A model generated the notes under the pieces. The model saw only the letters and a list, made by a program, of their open reading frames with translations. It ran no database searches and had not been told where the DNA came from. The position numbers and the translations under genes are program-made. Below are positions 28,983 through 37,160 of a stretch of DNA of 51,661 bases, in pieces (the first letter of the stretch is position 1; the number at the start of each line of letters is the position of its first letter). Source of the stretch: Deltaproteobacteria bacterium (GTDB lineage Bacteria; Desulfobacterota; GWC2-55-46); the NCBI GenBank assembly GCA_015075075.1, contig JABTVA010000001.1:1-51661 (forward strand), written 5' to 3'.

Positions 28983-29681
28983 CTAACTAAACTCATCTCT
29001 ATGTAACTCTCTGTAAGCTCTGTCCCTTCTCGGCATATCAGTGAAGAGAAGCGCCATTGCCCGGGTGCAGTACGAGCCTTGCAGAGGGTCCCCGGGGCTG
29101 GATATGATATTCAAATCCCTGTTCACGCTTATCTGGTAGAGGACCCTGGCCCCGGTCGCAAGCTCTTTTTGTATGCCGGGCAGGTTGAAACGCAGCGTGC
29201 ACGTCGAGTTCACCGGCGGGGGATTGAGGCTCACGATGAATATGCCGTCCCTGCTCAAGAGCGTCGCAAAGGAGCTTACTTCCCTTGCGCCGAATGAGAG
29301 CGCAACGGGCATGTTGACCGGGGCCCTCGGGTTACGACGCAGCATCTTTTCATAGAAGAAGGCCTTCTTAAGGAGGAACGCAAGGTCCTCGGGCGGGGTA
29401 TCCGCGCAAATGATCCCGAGAAGGCCGGCCTCCTTAAGCCTCTGCATCTCGGCCTCAGGCATAACGAGTCCCGTATAGACGAGAAAGGGCCTCGGGGTCT
29501 CAAATCCCGACTCCTTTAGCCCCTCCATGCCGGAAACGCCAACGACAGGCAGGTCGTCGGCTTCGGGGGCAACACCCCGGCCTCCGACAAAGACCGGGAA
29601 GCCGCATTCAGCGACGAGGTCGTTGAACGCTGGATGGAAGGCTTCAAGGTCTCCCGTTATAAATACCCTGCCCGAGCTCAT
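28983..29681 (-). CDS. PilZ-domain protein with N-terminal receiver-like region
   Basis: A 232-residue protein. Residues 1 to about 110 look like a response-regulator-type alpha/beta fold (VFITGDLEAF, VVGVSGMEGL, PFLVYTGL) without a clear phosphorylation Asp arrangement. Residues 115-220 form a PilZ domain: RRNPRAPVNMPVALSFG holds the RxxxR c-di-GMP motif, but the second motif, D/NxSxxG, reads LLSRDG, so binding of c-di-GMP is uncertain. The start codon overlaps the stop of the MinD-like gene (ATGA), so the two are translated together. It may be a c-di-GMP-linked effector of the ATPase in motility, pilus or polarity control. Confidence 0.78.
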   Translation of the reverse strand: MSSGRVFITGDLEAFHPAFNDLVAECGFPVFVGGRGVAPEADDLPVVGVSGMEGLKESGFETPRPFLVYTGLVMPEAEMQRLKEAGLLGIICADTPPEDLAFLLKKAFFYEKMLRRNPRAPVNMPVALSFGAREVSSFATLLSRDGIFIVSLNPPPVNSTCTLRFNLPGIQKELATGARVLYQISVNRDLNIISSPGDPLQGSYCTRAMALLFTDMPRRDRAYRELHRDEFS

Positions 29682-30937
29682 GTCTTTATCGTTATCCTGT
29701 TCGCTTTTATGGCCGCCACCGCTGCCCTGTGCTGCCTTGCGGCGAACTCCTTGAACCCGGCCCGGGCCGCTTCCGGGGTCGCTTCCTTCCAGCGCGTCCT
29801 TTTCGAGAAGAAGATCCTGCCGCCGTTATATATGATGGTCTCTACGAATGCGTCGGCGCCGCCCTGGGCCTCTGTCTGCACGTGGAAGACGGCCCCTTCA
29901 TGGCTTATGTTCTCGTTGAAGCCGAAGACCTCATCTCCGGCAGGCGCACCGGCTTGGGCCGCGGGGGGCGCGGGCTCCGGGCCTTTTTCCGGGCAGCCGT
30001 CCTGTGCCTTTGCCTGGGGCGCCTCTTTTGCAAGCTCCTCGGATTTAAGAAGGTTCTGTATTACCCTTTTCATGTCTTCGTTAGCGTCCACAGCCGATTC
30101 CTCCAGCATAAAGGGCCTCATCTTCCGCGCCGCGTCTTTGATGGAGCGCCTTGACATGACGGCGCCGATAAAGTCGGTCTCAAGGCCGAGAAATGTAGAG
30201 GCCGCGCCCTTGAAGGCCTCGGCCACCCTGGCGTCTTCCGCGGAAGACGCCATGTTGAGGAGAAGCCTGGGCCTGAAGCCCTTGACCTCCATAACGGCGC
30301 GGGATGCAGCGTCCCTGTCCTCGGCCGCTATCCTTTCGCAAAGGTCCGGGAAGGACTTGACCGCGCCCCGGCTCCTCGGGTCCGTCGCGTCCTGTATTAT
30401 TTCAATGAGCCTCTGGTTTCCAGAGAAGAGCCTTTGAAGCCTCCTGTAAACGAAGCTCTTCAGGAATATGTAGGCGTTCTGTATGGCGGCGGGCTCGGGC
30501 GCAAGGACCACTATCCCCTGGCTTGAGAGCGAGAAGAAATCAAGCGTGTTGTAGGAGGAGCCCGCGCCGAGGTCGACGATTATGTAATCCGCGGCGAGCT
30601 TCCTTATGCCGTTCATGAGCTTCTGCTTTTTGGCATGGGCCGGGTTTGCGATGCCGAGGAACTCGCCTGCGCCGCATATGAGGCTGAGGCTGGGGAGCGC
30701 CGTCTCTATCATGGCCTGATCGAGTTCGGCTATCCGCCCCTTGAGGAAATCGTCAAGGCCGGCCGGAGGGTATTTTATCCCGAAATAGGTATGGAGGTTG
30801 GCGCCTCCGAGGTCCGCGTCAACGAGGACCACCTTCTTTCCCATCCCGGCGAGCGCGCATCCTATGTTGGCGGTCATGACGCTCTTGCCTATGCCGCCCT
30901 TTCCCCCGCCAATAGACCATACGGCCTTACTTTTCAT
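29678..30937 (-). CDS. MinD/ParA-like ATPase (FlhG-like) with C-terminal extension
   Basis: A 419-residue P-loop ATPase of the SIMIBI class. The ATG at 30937 puts the deviant Walker A motif GGGKGGIGKS at residues 8-17, as in MinD/FlhG. VVLVDADLGGANLH is the A' motif and YIIVDLGAGSS the Walker B. After residue 300 there is an acidic/alanine-proline linker, then a small beta-rich domain (HEGAVFHVQTEAQGG, IIYNGGRIFFSKRTR) seen in other deltaproteobacterial proteins without a known role. No flagellar genes are nearby, so it need not be FlhG itself; a positioning or polarity function is inferred from the family. The next gene is a translationally coupled PilZ protein. Confidence 0.83.
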   Translation of the reverse strand: MKSKAVWSIGGGKGGIGKSVMTANIGCALAGMGKKVVLVDADLGGANLHTYFGIKYPPAGLDDFLKGRIAELDQAMIETALPSLSLICGAGEFLGIANPAHAKKQKLMNGIRKLAADYIIVDLGAGSSYNTLDFFSLSSQGIVVLAPEPAAIQNAYIFLKSFVYRRLQRLFSGNQRLIEIIQDATDPRSRGAVKSFPDLCERIAAEDRDAASRAVMEVKGFRPRLLLNMASSAEDARVAEAFKGAASTFLGLETDFIGAVMSRRSIKDAARKMRPFMLEESAVDANEDMKRVIQNLLKSEELAKEAPQAKAQDGCPEKGPEPAPPAAQAGAPAGDEVFGFNENISHEGAVFHVQTEAQGGADAFVETIIYNGGRIFFSKRTRWKEATPEAARAGFKEFAARQHRAAVAAIKANRITIKT

Positions 30938-31002
30938 GCGTCCTAAATTATATCTTTGTGCGGGAATTGTCAAATATATTCAAGATATGCACGCCATAAT
31001 GC

Positions 31003-31030
31003 TTGACAATATCCTCTCGTCTAGTACAAA
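31003..31030 (+). promoter_or_regulatory. Possible promoter for the triheme cytochrome gene
   Basis: TTGACA at 31003-31008, a 16-bp spacer and TACAAA at 31025-31030. Transcription would run through repeat A4 before reaching the gene at 31227. Confidence 0.4.
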
Positions 31031-31072
31031 CGTATGGACTGGAAAATGTATGAAATCGCAACCTGTCATTGG

Positions 31073-31211
31073 CAGGGTGAAAACACCCGCAATGCCAGTA
31101 TCCATGGATGGATTGCCGTTAAAGGGCTTGGAAAGTCGAAACAATTTGTGAAATTTAATGAATTTCGGACAAACCGTGGTTAGCGATCAGGAAGGTTTTC
31201 AATCCTATTAG
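31073..31211 (+). repeat. Dispersed structured repeat family A, degraded copy 4
   Basis: About 139 bp. CAGGGTGAAAACACCCGCAA is the eroded left hairpin. ATGGATGGATTGCC, then AACAATTTGTGAA, TTTCGGACAAACCGTGGTTAG and TTTTCAATCCTATTAG follow in family order. The terminal stem is broken. It lies within the leader of the triheme cytochrome gene. Confidence 0.75.
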
Positions 31212-31226
31212 ATAGAAGGCCTGCAA

Positions 31227-31844
31227 TTGAAACCTCTCCCATTGAAAAAGCGCCTCTTTGCCATCCTCTCCATCCTCATTGCCGTCGCGGGCTGCGGTGA
31301 AACCCTCGATAATTTAATCGACCCCCGGGCGCAAAAAACCGCCAGTGCCAAAGCAACCCGCGAGTCTGAGACGGATTATTACGAGAAGTTCTATAAAGAG
31401 CTCGCTTCAAGGGCGGTGATCCGAAAGGGGACGACCGAGATACAGGCGCTTGACGCGCTGCCGAAGGACCCATCAGGCGAGGTCAACTGGACCGCCGCGG
31501 TCATGGGAGGGTATATAAACCCCAGGGGCTCCATCGACCCGGGGGCAGAGGAGGAACCGATACTGGACCTCAACATCTTCATCGAGGCCAAGGTCCCCCT
31601 CATGTTCAATGTCCTGTTCCCGCACTCCATACACACTTACTGGCTGAGCTGCAACAACTGCCATCCCAAGATATTCATCCCCGAGGTCGGCGCAAACCCC
31701 ATAACGATGGACGAGATATTCCAGGGCCAATGGTGCGGGAGGTGCCACGGCAAGGTCGCCTTCACCTTCTGGCCCAGGGACAATTGCGTAAGGTGCCATA
31801 TAGTGAAAAAGGGCGAATCCCTTGAAAGGGAGAGGTGGAGGTAG
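31227..31844 (+). CDS. Triheme c7-type cytochrome lipoprotein
   Basis: A 205-residue exported protein. It starts at a TTG (MKPLPLKKRLFAILS) after AGAAGG; the hydrophobic stretch ends in a lipobox-like IAVAGCG, so it should be lipid-anchored in the envelope. Three heme motifs, CNNCH, CGRCH and CVRCH, sit in residues 138-195 with the pattern SCNNCHPKIFIP, QGQWCGRCHGKVAF and DNCVRCH. This matches the c(7)-type triheme domain found in Geobacter-like and related metal-reducing or interspecies-electron-transfer bacteria. Residues 25-130 are not heme-binding and have no clear fold. It opens the plus-strand electron-transfer locus, ahead of the NHL lipoprotein. Confidence 0.86.
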   Translation: MKPLPLKKRLFAILSILIAVAGCGETLDNLIDPRAQKTASAKATRESETDYYEKFYKELASRAVIRKGTTEIQALDALPKDPSGEVNWTAAVMGGYINPRGSIDPGAEEEPILDLNIFIEAKVPLMFNVLFPHSIHTYWLSCNNCHPKIFIPEVGANPITMDEIFQGQWCGRCHGKVAFTFWPRDNCVRCHIVKKGESLERERWR

Positions 31845-31888
31845 TCAACATCCCCCAGGATAGCTGGCGGCGAAGAGGCCCAAACAGC

Positions 31889-31917
31889 TTGACTCGCCGG
31901 ATTCAGCTGTGTAATAT
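31889..31917 (+). promoter_or_regulatory. Sigma-70-type promoter before the NHL gene
   Basis: TTGACT at 31889-31894, a 17-bp spacer and TAATAT at 31912-31917. It lies 130 bp upstream of the NHL lipoprotein start. Confidence 0.55.
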
Positions 31918-32046
31918 ATCCCCTTGCGGGAGCGGCATCTCAAAACACCTGAACACCAGCCCCGCATCTAATTCGAACCGCCGTGGTCCTCGGCTACAGG
32001 CTATGGCAACCATAATTTCAATTTGAAAAGGAACGAGGAAGGCAAA

Positions 32047-33102
32047 ATGAGCAGATTCGCAAGGAAGCTTCTTTTCGTTTTGGCCGGCGCAATGATCCTT
32101 TACGGGTGCGCGCCGACAAACCCTCACGGCGACGTCTTCTGGCCCGAACCGCCTGACGAGCCCCGCATAAAATACGTTAGGGCCCACAGGGGCACCGCCG
32201 ACTTCGCCAAGAGCGGGGTCGCTGCCAGCCTGTTCCTCGGCGAAACTTCCGGGACGAACCTCAGCAAGCCTATGGGCGTGCACGTGGACAGGCACGGCAA
32301 GGTCTTTGTGACCGACACGGCCAAATCCGACATCTTCGTATTCGACACGAAAAACTCAAAGGTGTTCACCTTGAGCGATATGGGCGTAAAGATATTCTAC
32401 AAGCCCATAAGCGTAGTGACCGACGACTCCGACAGGATATTCGTCTCAGACTCCCAGGTCGACACCGTGACAGCCCTCGCCCCGGACGGGAAGGTCATCG
32501 CGATATTAAAGCCCGAGGTTCCCTTCCAGCAGCCTACGGGGCTGGCCGTCGACAACAACAAAAAAAGGCTCTACGTAATCGACACGCATACGCACGACGT
32601 GAGGGTCTTCGACCTCGAAACGCTCAAGCACATAAACACCATCGGGAAAAGGGGCAAGGAGGAAGGCGAGTTCAACTTCCCGTCCCACATAGCCGTGGAC
32701 GCGAACGGCAATATCTACGTCGTCGACACCATGAACGGCAGGATGCAGATATTCGATTCGGAAGGCAAGTTCATCAGGGCGTTCGGCCAGTTCGGCGACT
32801 CGCCCGGCATGTTCGCGCGGCCGAGGGGTGTCGCGCTCGACAGCGAGGGGCACCTGTATGTGGTGGACGCGGCCTTCAATAACGTCCAGATATTCAATGC
32901 CGAGGGACGGATACTCCTCGGCTTCTCTGGATACGGCAGCGGAAGGGCCGCGATGATACTCCCTGCCGGCATAGCAATCGACAACGAGGACTATATATAT
33001 GTAGTCGACTCATGGAACTCGAGGGTAAACGTATACGAGTTCCTGGGCGAGAAATCAAAGGCAAGGGAAGCGGCTGCGACGCAGGCAAAGAAGAAAAAAT
33101 AA
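32047..33102 (+). CDS. NHL-repeat beta-propeller lipoprotein
   Basis: Envelope lipoprotein of 351 residues. The ATG at 32047 is chosen because AGGAAGG precedes it by five bases; the upstream TTG is less likely. Signal peptide and lipobox LYGCA come first, then about six NHL blades of the form GVHVDRHGKVFVTDT, HIAVDANGNIYVVDTMNGRM, GVALDSEGHLYVVDAAFNNV and GIAIDNEDYIYVVDSWNSRV, and a Lys/Ala tail. NHL propellers bind proteins or ligands; in cytochrome loci of dissimilatory metal reducers they commonly accompany multiheme cytochromes, probably in assembly or as structural partners. A terminator follows, closing this transcript. Confidence 0.9.
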   Translation: MSRFARKLLFVLAGAMILYGCAPTNPHGDVFWPEPPDEPRIKYVRAHRGTADFAKSGVAASLFLGETSGTNLSKPMGVHVDRHGKVFVTDTAKSDIFVFDTKNSKVFTLSDMGVKIFYKPISVVTDDSDRIFVSDSQVDTVTALAPDGKVIAILKPEVPFQQPTGLAVDNNKKRLYVIDTHTHDVRVFDLETLKHINTIGKRGKEEGEFNFPSHIAVDANGNIYVVDTMNGRMQIFDSEGKFIRAFGQFGDSPGMFARPRGVALDSEGHLYVVDAAFNNVQIFNAEGRILLGFSGYGSGRAAMILPAGIAIDNEDYIYVVDSWNSRVNVYEFLGEKSKAREAAATQAKKKK

Positions 33103-33117
33103 TACGGCATCGACCAA

Positions 33118-33146
33118 GGCCGCCCCGCTCAGGGCGGCCTTTTTTT
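33118..33146 (+). terminator. Intrinsic terminator after the NHL gene
   Basis: Stem GGCCGCCC and GGGCGGCC with a short loop, then seven T. Confidence 0.93.
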
Positions 33147-33220
33147 GCAACAGGCTGATTTATAAAGAAATATATGCTTATCTTGAGGCCTTCCCCAGAT
33201 TAAATTCAGATTAATTTCCC

Positions 33221-33248
33221 TTGACAGCTTTTAATTCGCGAGTATAAT
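33221..33248 (+). promoter_or_regulatory. Consensus sigma-70 promoter for the pentaheme cytochrome
   Basis: Perfect TTGACA (33221-33226) and perfect TATAAT (33243-33248) with a 16-bp spacer. It is the best promoter match seen in the window and implies strong basal initiation about 160 bp before the coding start. Confidence 0.85.
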
Positions 33249-33254
33249 GGGCTA

Positions 33255-33364
33255 GCCTGAGTAGACTCGAAGGCTCACGGTGGGCCTTCACAAGTTTTGC
33301 CGGCGACGATGCCGCAATACTGCCGATGACGGCGGACAGTATTGACGGCCTTTTTTTGGCCGTC
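33255..33364 (+). promoter_or_regulatory. Structured leader with terminator-like hairpin (possible riboswitch or attenuator)
   Basis: AGCCT (33254-33258) can pair with AGGCT (33271-33275), while GAAGGC (33269-33274) can instead pair with GCCTTC (33284-33289); the two stems share bases and exclude each other. Downstream, GCCGCAATACTG (33311) pairs with CAGTATTGACGGC (to 33348), allowing small mismatches, and is followed by seven T, an intrinsic-terminator shape. GGCCGTC after the T-run can pair with GACGGCC, competing with that hairpin. It does not match the c-di-GMP/cGAMP GEMM, cobalamin or SAM consensus that I can recall. Confidence 0.5.
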
Positions 33365-33411
33365 ACGACGGACTTCAAAAAAACGAAAAAACAAATCAAA
33401 GGAGTAGGATT

Positions 33412-34455
33412 ATGAAAAGGTTCACTCTCAGAAAAGCGCTCCTTACAGCCGCCGTCTTCACAGCCGCCGTCTGTACCGGAAGTGTCGTAAGCGCGACCGA
33501 CTTCTCAACTGAATTCCAGGCCGGCTCCGCCGCGAACGGCATCGGTAAATCCAGGCACAACCTGGGAGCCTTGGGCGGTCCGATTGCGACCCAGAGCACG
33601 ACTGAAATCTGCGTGTTCTGTCACACCCCTCACCACACTAACACGACCGGGTTCGCGGCCGGCGAAGCACCCCCGCTTTGGAACAGGACCAACCAGTCCG
33701 CCACGCCTTACACCCCCTACGGCACGACCGTTGCCGGTACCACGGTCACCCAGGTGGGCGGCGCGACACTGGCCTGTCTTAGCTGCCACGACGGCGTAAC
33801 CACCTTCGACAACCTCGTGAACGCGCCCGGCAAGGGTCTCAACACCGGCGACCAGGGCTGGAACTTCCAGATGGGTGTTCTGAGCGTGGGCAGCTACAAG
33901 TCGCCCGGCGCCGGCCGCGACAGCCTCGGCTGTACCTACGGCTGCCACGGCAGCACCACCACGACCTTCGCGGTCAGCCAGATCGGCAGGCTCAACATCG
34001 GCACTGACCTCAGCAACGACCACCCGGTCTCCGTAACCTACTACGGCGCGGACCACATCGATGGCGGCAGGGCCAGCCTCAGGGCCACCACCACGGACAT
34101 AGCCGGCATCGACCTCGCCTCTGACGTATGGTCGACCGCGCATAGCGCCGTACAGGCCGGCGGCAACCTCACCCAGAACAAGTGGGCGGTAGGCGGTTTC
34201 ATATCCGACACCGCGACCATTGCCGACCTCCTCAGGAACGACAAGGTCGAGTGCGTAAGCTGCCACGACCCGCACTTCAAGAACACCAGCTGGGACGAGG
34301 TCAAGTTCACCTACCTCGAAGGCTATGAGCACACCGGCAACAGCTGGTCCAACTGGTGCGGCAACAACGGCGAAACCTGCACCGACGGTATGTTCCTCAG
34401 AAGGGTCGGCGGCAACACTGGTTCCGGCGTTTGCAAGACCTGCCACGAGAAGTAA
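33412..34455 (+). CDS. Periplasmic or extracellular pentaheme c-type cytochrome
   Basis: A 347-residue exported protein with a cleavable signal peptide (hydrophobic core after MKRFTLRK, likely cut after VVSA). Five heme motifs: CVFCH, CLSCH, CTYGCH, CVSCH and CKTCH. The third has three residues between the Cys (CX3CH), a rarer form handled by some heme ligation systems. The His-rich spacing and Gly/Thr/Asn-rich linkers resemble secreted cytochromes of the doubled-CXXCH type. AGGAG lies before the ATG. It has its own strong promoter, structured leader and terminator, so it is a one-gene transcript and perhaps the main electron carrier of the locus. Confidence 0.9.
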   Translation: MKRFTLRKALLTAAVFTAAVCTGSVVSATDFSTEFQAGSAANGIGKSRHNLGALGGPIATQSTTEICVFCHTPHHTNTTGFAAGEAPPLWNRTNQSATPYTPYGTTVAGTTVTQVGGATLACLSCHDGVTTFDNLVNAPGKGLNTGDQGWNFQMGVLSVGSYKSPGAGRDSLGCTYGCHGSTTTTFAVSQIGRLNIGTDLSNDHPVSVTYYGADHIDGGRASLRATTTDIAGIDLASDVWSTAHSAVQAGGNLTQNKWAVGGFISDTATIADLLRNDKVECVSCHDPHFKNTSWDEVKFTYLEGYEHTGNSWSNWCGNNGETCTDGMFLRRVGGNTGSGVCKTCHEK

Positions 34456-34493
34456 GACAGCCCGCGCCTGAAAAGGCGCTCGGTTGAGAGTTG

Positions 34494-34530
34494 AAGAAGG
34501 GCCGGCGATATGCCGGCCCTTCTTTTTTTT
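34494..34530 (+). terminator. Intrinsic terminator after the pentaheme cytochrome
   Basis: Stem AAGAAGGGCCGGC and GCCGGCCCTTCTT with a 5-base loop, ending in eight T. Confidence 0.95.
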
Positions 34531-35069
34531 CCGCTTTTTTCACCGCCATTCCCTTGAATCAACCAGGTCCTTGCCTGAATACCGTGAATACAAACGCTCA
34601 GGGACAACAATCCAAAACCATGTCGATAAAGCAATCTGGCGCGGACTCCGGCCAGGACTGTCCGGGCGCTCAAAAATCCACGAATGCGCTCCTTCCGCTC
34701 GCCGCAGGTGCGGACCTCCCTCTAAAACCTGATATTTTATCCGGCCTTTCCGGAAGGCTGGACAAGCGGTGCGTATAGCGGATATATATGCATGCGTTTT
34801 ATTCACGTAATGACGCAGCGTCCCGGGGAAAAACCGTTCTTAAAGATTGTTTCATGTTAAAACTTTTTAATATCCCGATAACCCAGGTTTTAAGCAAAAA
34901 GGGCTAAAATGGCCCTGCTCTCTACCATGTGAATAAGGAGGAATATCGCGCCCGCATTTTCGATTTCGACGGTCGGGAACCGGGAAAGCACCCTGCGGAA
35001 AATACGGCAGAACGCCTGAAAAATGTTTTATATTCCCGAGCTTTGTATTATAATGCAGCCCATCAAAAC
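34531..35069. other. Non-coding interval before ppiC
   Basis: About 540 bp. Short open frames here have no family resemblance. A -10-like TATAAT at 35049-35054 lies about 28 bp before the ppiC start, without a clear -35. Nothing else is visible. Confidence 0.5.
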
Positions 35070-35081
35070 GGAGGTTCTTAT

Positions 35082-36093
35082 ATGATGCGTCCATTCCTGG
35101 GTTCTTTATTGGCTTCAGTCTCCGCCGTACTTATCGCCTTCTCGCCGGCCGGAGCACAACAGAACTATCAACTGCTCGGCCCTAACGACGCTGTGACCAA
35201 GGTGAACGGAGTAACCATCACCAAGGGGCAGCTCGAAGGGACCATGAACAAGCTGCTCCCATTCATGACATACCATAGTTCTGTCTCTGACGAGCGTTTT
35301 CTCAAGATACAGAAAAAAGCGCTCAATACCCTGATAGAAACGGAGCTCATCTACGATTTCGCGAAGAAAAACAAGCTGGACAAGGTCGACAAAAAGGAGA
35401 TCGACAAGGCCCTCAGCGACGTGAAAGAAGAACGTGCCCAAGGAGGACAGCTTCAAAAAATTAGCAAAAGAACAGCATGACCATGAACAATAGCAAAATC
35501 TCCAAGAAGGAGCGCGTGGTCACCCAGGTCTCGTCTGAGAAGAGGGACGAGTTCGAGAAGAGGGCATTTGAAGCGGTTACAGATGATTTCCTCAGGAACT
35601 ACTACGAAAAGAACAAGCAAAAGTTCATGGAACCCGAGAGGCTCCATCTACGGTCCATCCTCGTCAAGGCCGACCCCGGCGGCGGCGCCGTCGTCTGGAA
35701 CGAGTCCAAGAGGAAGGCCGAGGAGATACTGAAACAAGCGAAATCGGGCAAGGACTTTGCCAAGCTGGCGGAAGAGTTCTCCGAGGACCGCCGCGCCGTC
35801 AGCGAAGGGACATGGGCTGGGCCCACGTGGGCAGCTTATTCGAGGAGATCGAGGAGGCGGTGGAGACTGCGGAAGTGGCGAAGATGGTCGGGCCCGTGAT
35901 GACCATCCACGGCTATCACCTGGTAAGGTCGAGGGCCGCAAGCCCCTGATCCAGAAAGGTCGGAGATCGACCGAAAAGAAGCTGAGAGGTTGAGCTCAGG
36001 CAAAAGGAGCACAGGAAATACTGGAGCGACTGGATGAAGGGCATAAGGGACGCCGCGAAGATAGAGTACGTGCTCGAATCCCTGAAAGAGTAG
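35082..36093 (+). pseudogene. PpiC/SurA-type peptidyl-prolyl isomerase, several frameshifts
   Basis: Periplasmic foldase. GGAGG precedes the ATG at 35082; MMRPFLGSLLASVSAVLIAF is a signal peptide, and residues 45-130 a SurA-N-like helical region (VNGVTITKGQLEG). The rotamase domain follows in another frame (EPERLHLRSILVKADP, AKSGKDFAKLAEEFSED), then GWAHVGSLFEEIEEAVETAE and VGPVMTIHGYHLV in a third, and the C-terminus KYWSDWMKGIRDAAKIEYVL, ending at 36093, in yet another. Breaks lie near 35428, 35480, 35809, 35925 and 36000. All parts of a normal parvulin-type isomerase of about 335 residues are present in order. Such isomerases often sit beside multiheme cytochrome genes. Confidence 0.82.
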
Positions 36094-36235
36094 CCCCGGG
36101 CCGGGCGGTTGCGATCGCCAGACGCCATAATCCAGACCAGGAGTTTCGGTTGGAAACAAGTGTCGGTGCCACCGGTTCACCAATCAGAAGCCCTGATCGC
36201 CTTCTTTGGCAACGCTGAAAAACCCGTTTTATTCA

Positions 36236-36357
36236 GGCTGCTCAAAAGCTCAGATGCGAGGCCCCGTTGGAATAGGGAACTAGAATGAGGCGTACTTTTC
36301 TTGTACGCCCGGGTGTCCAACGACGTAGCCTTCGTGACGCAGATGGTTTCAGCAGCC
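36236..36357 (-). repeat. Dispersed repeat family B, copy 3
   Basis: About 122 bp, from GGCTGCTCAAAAGCTCAGATG to GACGCAGATGGTTTCAGCAGCC, with GAATGAGGCGTACTTTTCTTGTACGCC in the centre. Same orientation as copy 2. It lies between the ppiC remnant and the first cytochrome remnant. Confidence 0.82.
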
Positions 36358-36390
36358 TGTTTGAACTATCTGCATCGAAGGACGAGACGC

Positions 36391-36793
36391 ATGAACGATC
36401 CTGTAAATAGAAAACCCCCGGCCGGCGCGGTTTTTGCCGCGGCTGCGCTGGCGGTTATCGCCGCGCCCAATCGGCTGCTCAGGAGAGCAGCCCCGCCTGT
36501 TGCGGCCCCAAAAAGCCGGCCAGGGCGGACCTCGCCAGGAGCAGGGAGATCTATTTCCAGTGCCATTTCTGCCGGCGCAAAGGGGTAGGGACGGCCCGGT
36601 CGGGATAGCGTAACCCGCACCCAGCGAACTCGTCGAAGACAGGAAGAATGGCCAAGACCATTCTGGAATCGACTCCATAACGGAAGAGCGTACGCCAGGA
36701 CATCGGCGGAAGGCCATGTCCATGCCGGTGGCGGGAGATATTGACCGAAGGGCGATGGGAACGTGCTCGCCTATATGTCAAACACCTCGAAAG
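36391..36793 (+). pseudogene. Degraded monoheme cytochrome c
   Basis: From the ATG at 36391 the frame encodes a signal-peptide-like MNDPVNRKPPAGAVFAAAAL, then breaks. In the next frame it reads RADLARSREIYFQCHFC, followed by a broken His-Gly-Ala-Lys-Gly, i.e. a CHFCH heme site with bases missing near 36563. The far end reads ILTEGDRWNVLAYM, the usual C-terminal helix of small class I cytochromes c, which confirms the family. At least three indels are needed. Identity rests on these fragments only. Confidence 0.6.
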
Positions 36794-36848
36794 AGGAAGC
36801 AAAGGCCCTAAGGAGGCGAGGGCCAGCCCGCCATCTGCGGAGGTACTG

Positions 36849-37160
36849 ATGAAAAATATTCCCCAGGGGCATCATGGCAGCGCTCTTCCTGGCGTCGGCA
36901 GCAGGAGTAAACGGCTCGCCCGGGCAGTCGGCGACTACGGCCAATCACCGGCAGAGCCTTCAAATGCCGTACCCCCGACGAAGAGTGCTCGATCGACTAC
37001 TGAGGGACGACACCTGCGCCAAAGTGCCACGGACGGGCCTGGGCAAGCTACCTCAGGATAACGAAGATGCGGGTCGCCCCCACGGCGCAGACGAGGAGCG
37101 AACCAAGTACGCCAGGGCTGCGACAAAGCGGAGGAGGGAAAAAGCCCCGCAAAAGCCCGG
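36849..37160 (+). pseudogene. Possible second cytochrome c remnant
   Basis: Starts with MKNIPQG and, one frame over, a signal-like MAALFLASAAGVNGSPGQ. Near 37013 the bases encode Cys-Ala-Lys, then, after one extra base, Cys-His-Gly (CAKCHG heme site), followed by RAWASYLR. No continuous frame exists. It could also be the mutated N-terminal part of the following formylglycine-enzyme-like gene. Confidence 0.35.

Noticed and set aside
9548..31211. Insertion sequence with transposase
   Set aside because: Family A and B elements have hairpin ends but no transposase gene; no IS element is seen anywhere in the window.
33255..33364. GEMM-type (c-di-GMP/cGAMP) riboswitch before the pentaheme cytochrome
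   Set aside because: The GGCAAACC and GACGCAAAGCC core segments of GEMM RNAs are not present; only the location suggested it.
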